This document shows positions 15,036 to 15,599 of a stretch of DNA of 15,599 nucleotides, piece after piece (positions within the stretch are counted from its first letter, which is position 1; every line of letters starts with the position of its first letter). The DNA lies in contig DLND01000034.1 of the NCBI GenBank assembly GCA_002476905.1, positions 1 to 15,599 of the forward strand, written 5' to 3'. The DNA comes from Flavobacteriales bacterium UBA7519 (GTDB lineage: Bacteria; Bacteroidota; Bacteroidia; Flavobacteriales; Weeksellaceae). The notes under the pieces were generated by a model. The model did no database searches. It was not told the DNA's origin and worked only from the letters and a program-made list of their open reading frames with translations. The position numbers were made by a program, and so were the translations under genes.

Positions 15036-15065
15036 TTGCCATTCAACAAAAACTTAGTATTTTTG
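15036..15065 (+). promoter_or_regulatory. Promoter of the M1 peptidase gene
   Basis: TTG (15036-15038) is separated by exactly 19 bases from TATTTTTG (15058-15065), the best promoter match in the window to the Bacteroidota consensus. The transcript would start near 15070 and include both hairpins before the ATG at 15149. Two copies of CCTTCCAC (15018-15025 and 15028-15035) lie directly upstream, 10 bases apart. Confidence 0.65.
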
Positions 15066-15081
15066 AGGAAATTAAAATAGA

Positions 15082-15114
15082 AACCCTGTCAGAGTTCAAA
15101 ACTCTGACAGGGTT
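15082..15114 (+). repeat. Perfect 15-bp hairpin in the M1 gene leader
   Basis: AACCCTGTCAGAGTT (15082-15096) and AACTCTGACAGGGTT (15100-15114) pair perfectly around a 3-base loop. It lies between two divergent genes, so no gene ends into it, and it has no T-run. It resembles a palindromic intergenic repeat I have seen widely in Bacteroidota genomes, but dispersal cannot be shown from one copy. Confidence 0.8.
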
Positions 15115-15131
15115 GAAAGCAAAAAGCTTTC
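15115..15131 (+). repeat. Second small hairpin abutting the first
   Basis: GAAAGC (15115-15120) and GCTTTC (15126-15131) pair around a 5-base A loop and begin at the base after the larger hairpin ends. Together they place two adjacent stems in the leader, ending 17 bases before the ATG at 15149. Confidence 0.45.
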
Positions 15132-15148
15132 TCATTAAAAATAAATCT

Positions 15149-15599
15149 ATGAAAAAACTGAAATTCTCTTTAGTCTTCGCTCTTTTCTCTTTCTTTTCGT
15201 TGGCTCAGCAAAATCCTTATTATCAACAATATGCCAAATATAAAATGGATATTGATGTGGATGCTGCTAATTTCACATATCAAGGAAAACAAACTTTAGA
15301 TTATAGAAACAATTCGCCAGACGAGTTGAAAGTCGCTTATTTCCATTTGTATTGGAACGCCTTCAAGCCAGGTTCTATGATGGATCAGCGTGTGCAGTCT
15401 CAAGGCGTAAATGCAGACGGAAGATTGGCGAAAAGAGTAGGGAATACAGTGGTTTCCAGATTGTCAGAAATTCCTAAAAATGAAGAAGGCGCACAGAATA
15501 TCCGTTGGATAAAGCAGAATGGGAAAGATTTGAAGTTTGAAATTCAGGGGACTGTGATGAAGGTTTTCTTAGCAGAATCAATCAAACCAAATTCTTCCA
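15149..15599 (+). CDS. Exported M1-family metallopeptidase, N-terminal part
   Basis: The frame is open from the ATG at 15149 to the end of the window (150 complete codons), so the C-terminal catalytic part is not seen. A signal peptide is clear (MKKLKFSLVF..., cleavage near SLAQ at residues 17-20). The mature start has YAKYKMDIDVDAANFTYQGK and LKVAYFHLYWNAFKPGSMM, typical of the N-terminal beta-domain of Bacteroidota M1 aminopeptidase-like proteins. The HExxH zinc site would lie downstream of the window edge, so activity cannot be confirmed. The gene is driven by the promoter at 15036-15065. Confidence 0.82.
   Translation, partial: MKKLKFSLVFALFSFFSLAQQNPYYQQYAKYKMDIDVDAANFTYQGKQTLDYRNNSPDELKVAYFHLYWNAFKPGSMMDQRVQSQGVNADGRLAKRVGNTVVSRLSEIPKNEEGAQNIRWIKQNGKDLKFEIQGTVMKVFLAESIKPNSS

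Noticed and set aside
15082..15114. Perfect hairpin read as a terminator
   Set aside because: No gene reads into it from either side, since both neighbours diverge, and there is no T-run on either strand.

Overview
The window looks like a chromosomal segment of a low-GC member of the Bacteroidota, most likely class Flavobacteriia and close to Chryseobacterium or Epilithonimonas. Four things support this. The genes run in the flavobacterial order bamD - rpoZ - coaBC - porD - recN. PorD belongs to the type IX secretion apparatus of this phylum. Upstream boxes match the Bacteroidota promoter (TTG about 19-22 nt before TAnnTTTG). Shine-Dalgarno sequences are weak or absent. The genus is inferred, not shown.

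Left part (1-6157). The 3' part of a GH3-family gene (+) converges on a minus-strand housekeeping block transcribed right to left: bamD (outer-membrane assembly lipoprotein), rpoZ (RNA polymerase omega-like subunit), coaBC (coenzyme A synthesis), porD (type IX secretion-associated) and recN (double-strand break repair). A strong hairpin terminator lies between rpoZ and coaBC. The bamD/lepA divergent spacer holds a long imperfect inverted repeat. lepA (elongation factor 4) follows on the plus strand to 8188 and ends at a shared terminator hairpin.

Centre (8235-11349). This is the most notable locus: a minus-strand cluster, read as ECF-type sigma factor -> secreted Cys-rich repeat peptide -> DUF692/MNIO enzyme -> HvfC/BufC-type partner -> DoxX-like membrane protein. 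It matches the architecture of the bufferin / Hvf metallophore RiPP clusters. In those, an MNIO enzyme and its partner modify cysteines in EGKCG-like motifs of an exported peptide to make a copper-binding product. Here the motif is DGKCG, repeated within a 57-bp tandem unit. I infer that the sigma factor controls the cluster, because no housekeeping -7 box is seen before the precursor gene and TTTTAAAA-centred palindromes are present.

Right part (11517-15599). An exported M14-family zinc carboxypeptidase gene (+), whose promoter -7 box almost touches the ATG, converges on a tightly coupled minus-strand pair. That pair encodes a DUF488 protein with an extra N-terminal winged-helix/SocA-like region and an unrecognised, possibly OB-fold partner. 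Its function is unknown, and it resembles accessory or defence-type cassettes. Past a divergent spacer carrying a clear promoter and two abutting hairpins, the window ends in the 5' part of an exported M1-family aminopeptidase gene.

No rRNA, tRNA, CRISPR array, insertion sequence or integrase was seen. No gene-free stretch exceeds 300 bases; the largest is the bamD/lepA spacer, about 234 bases.
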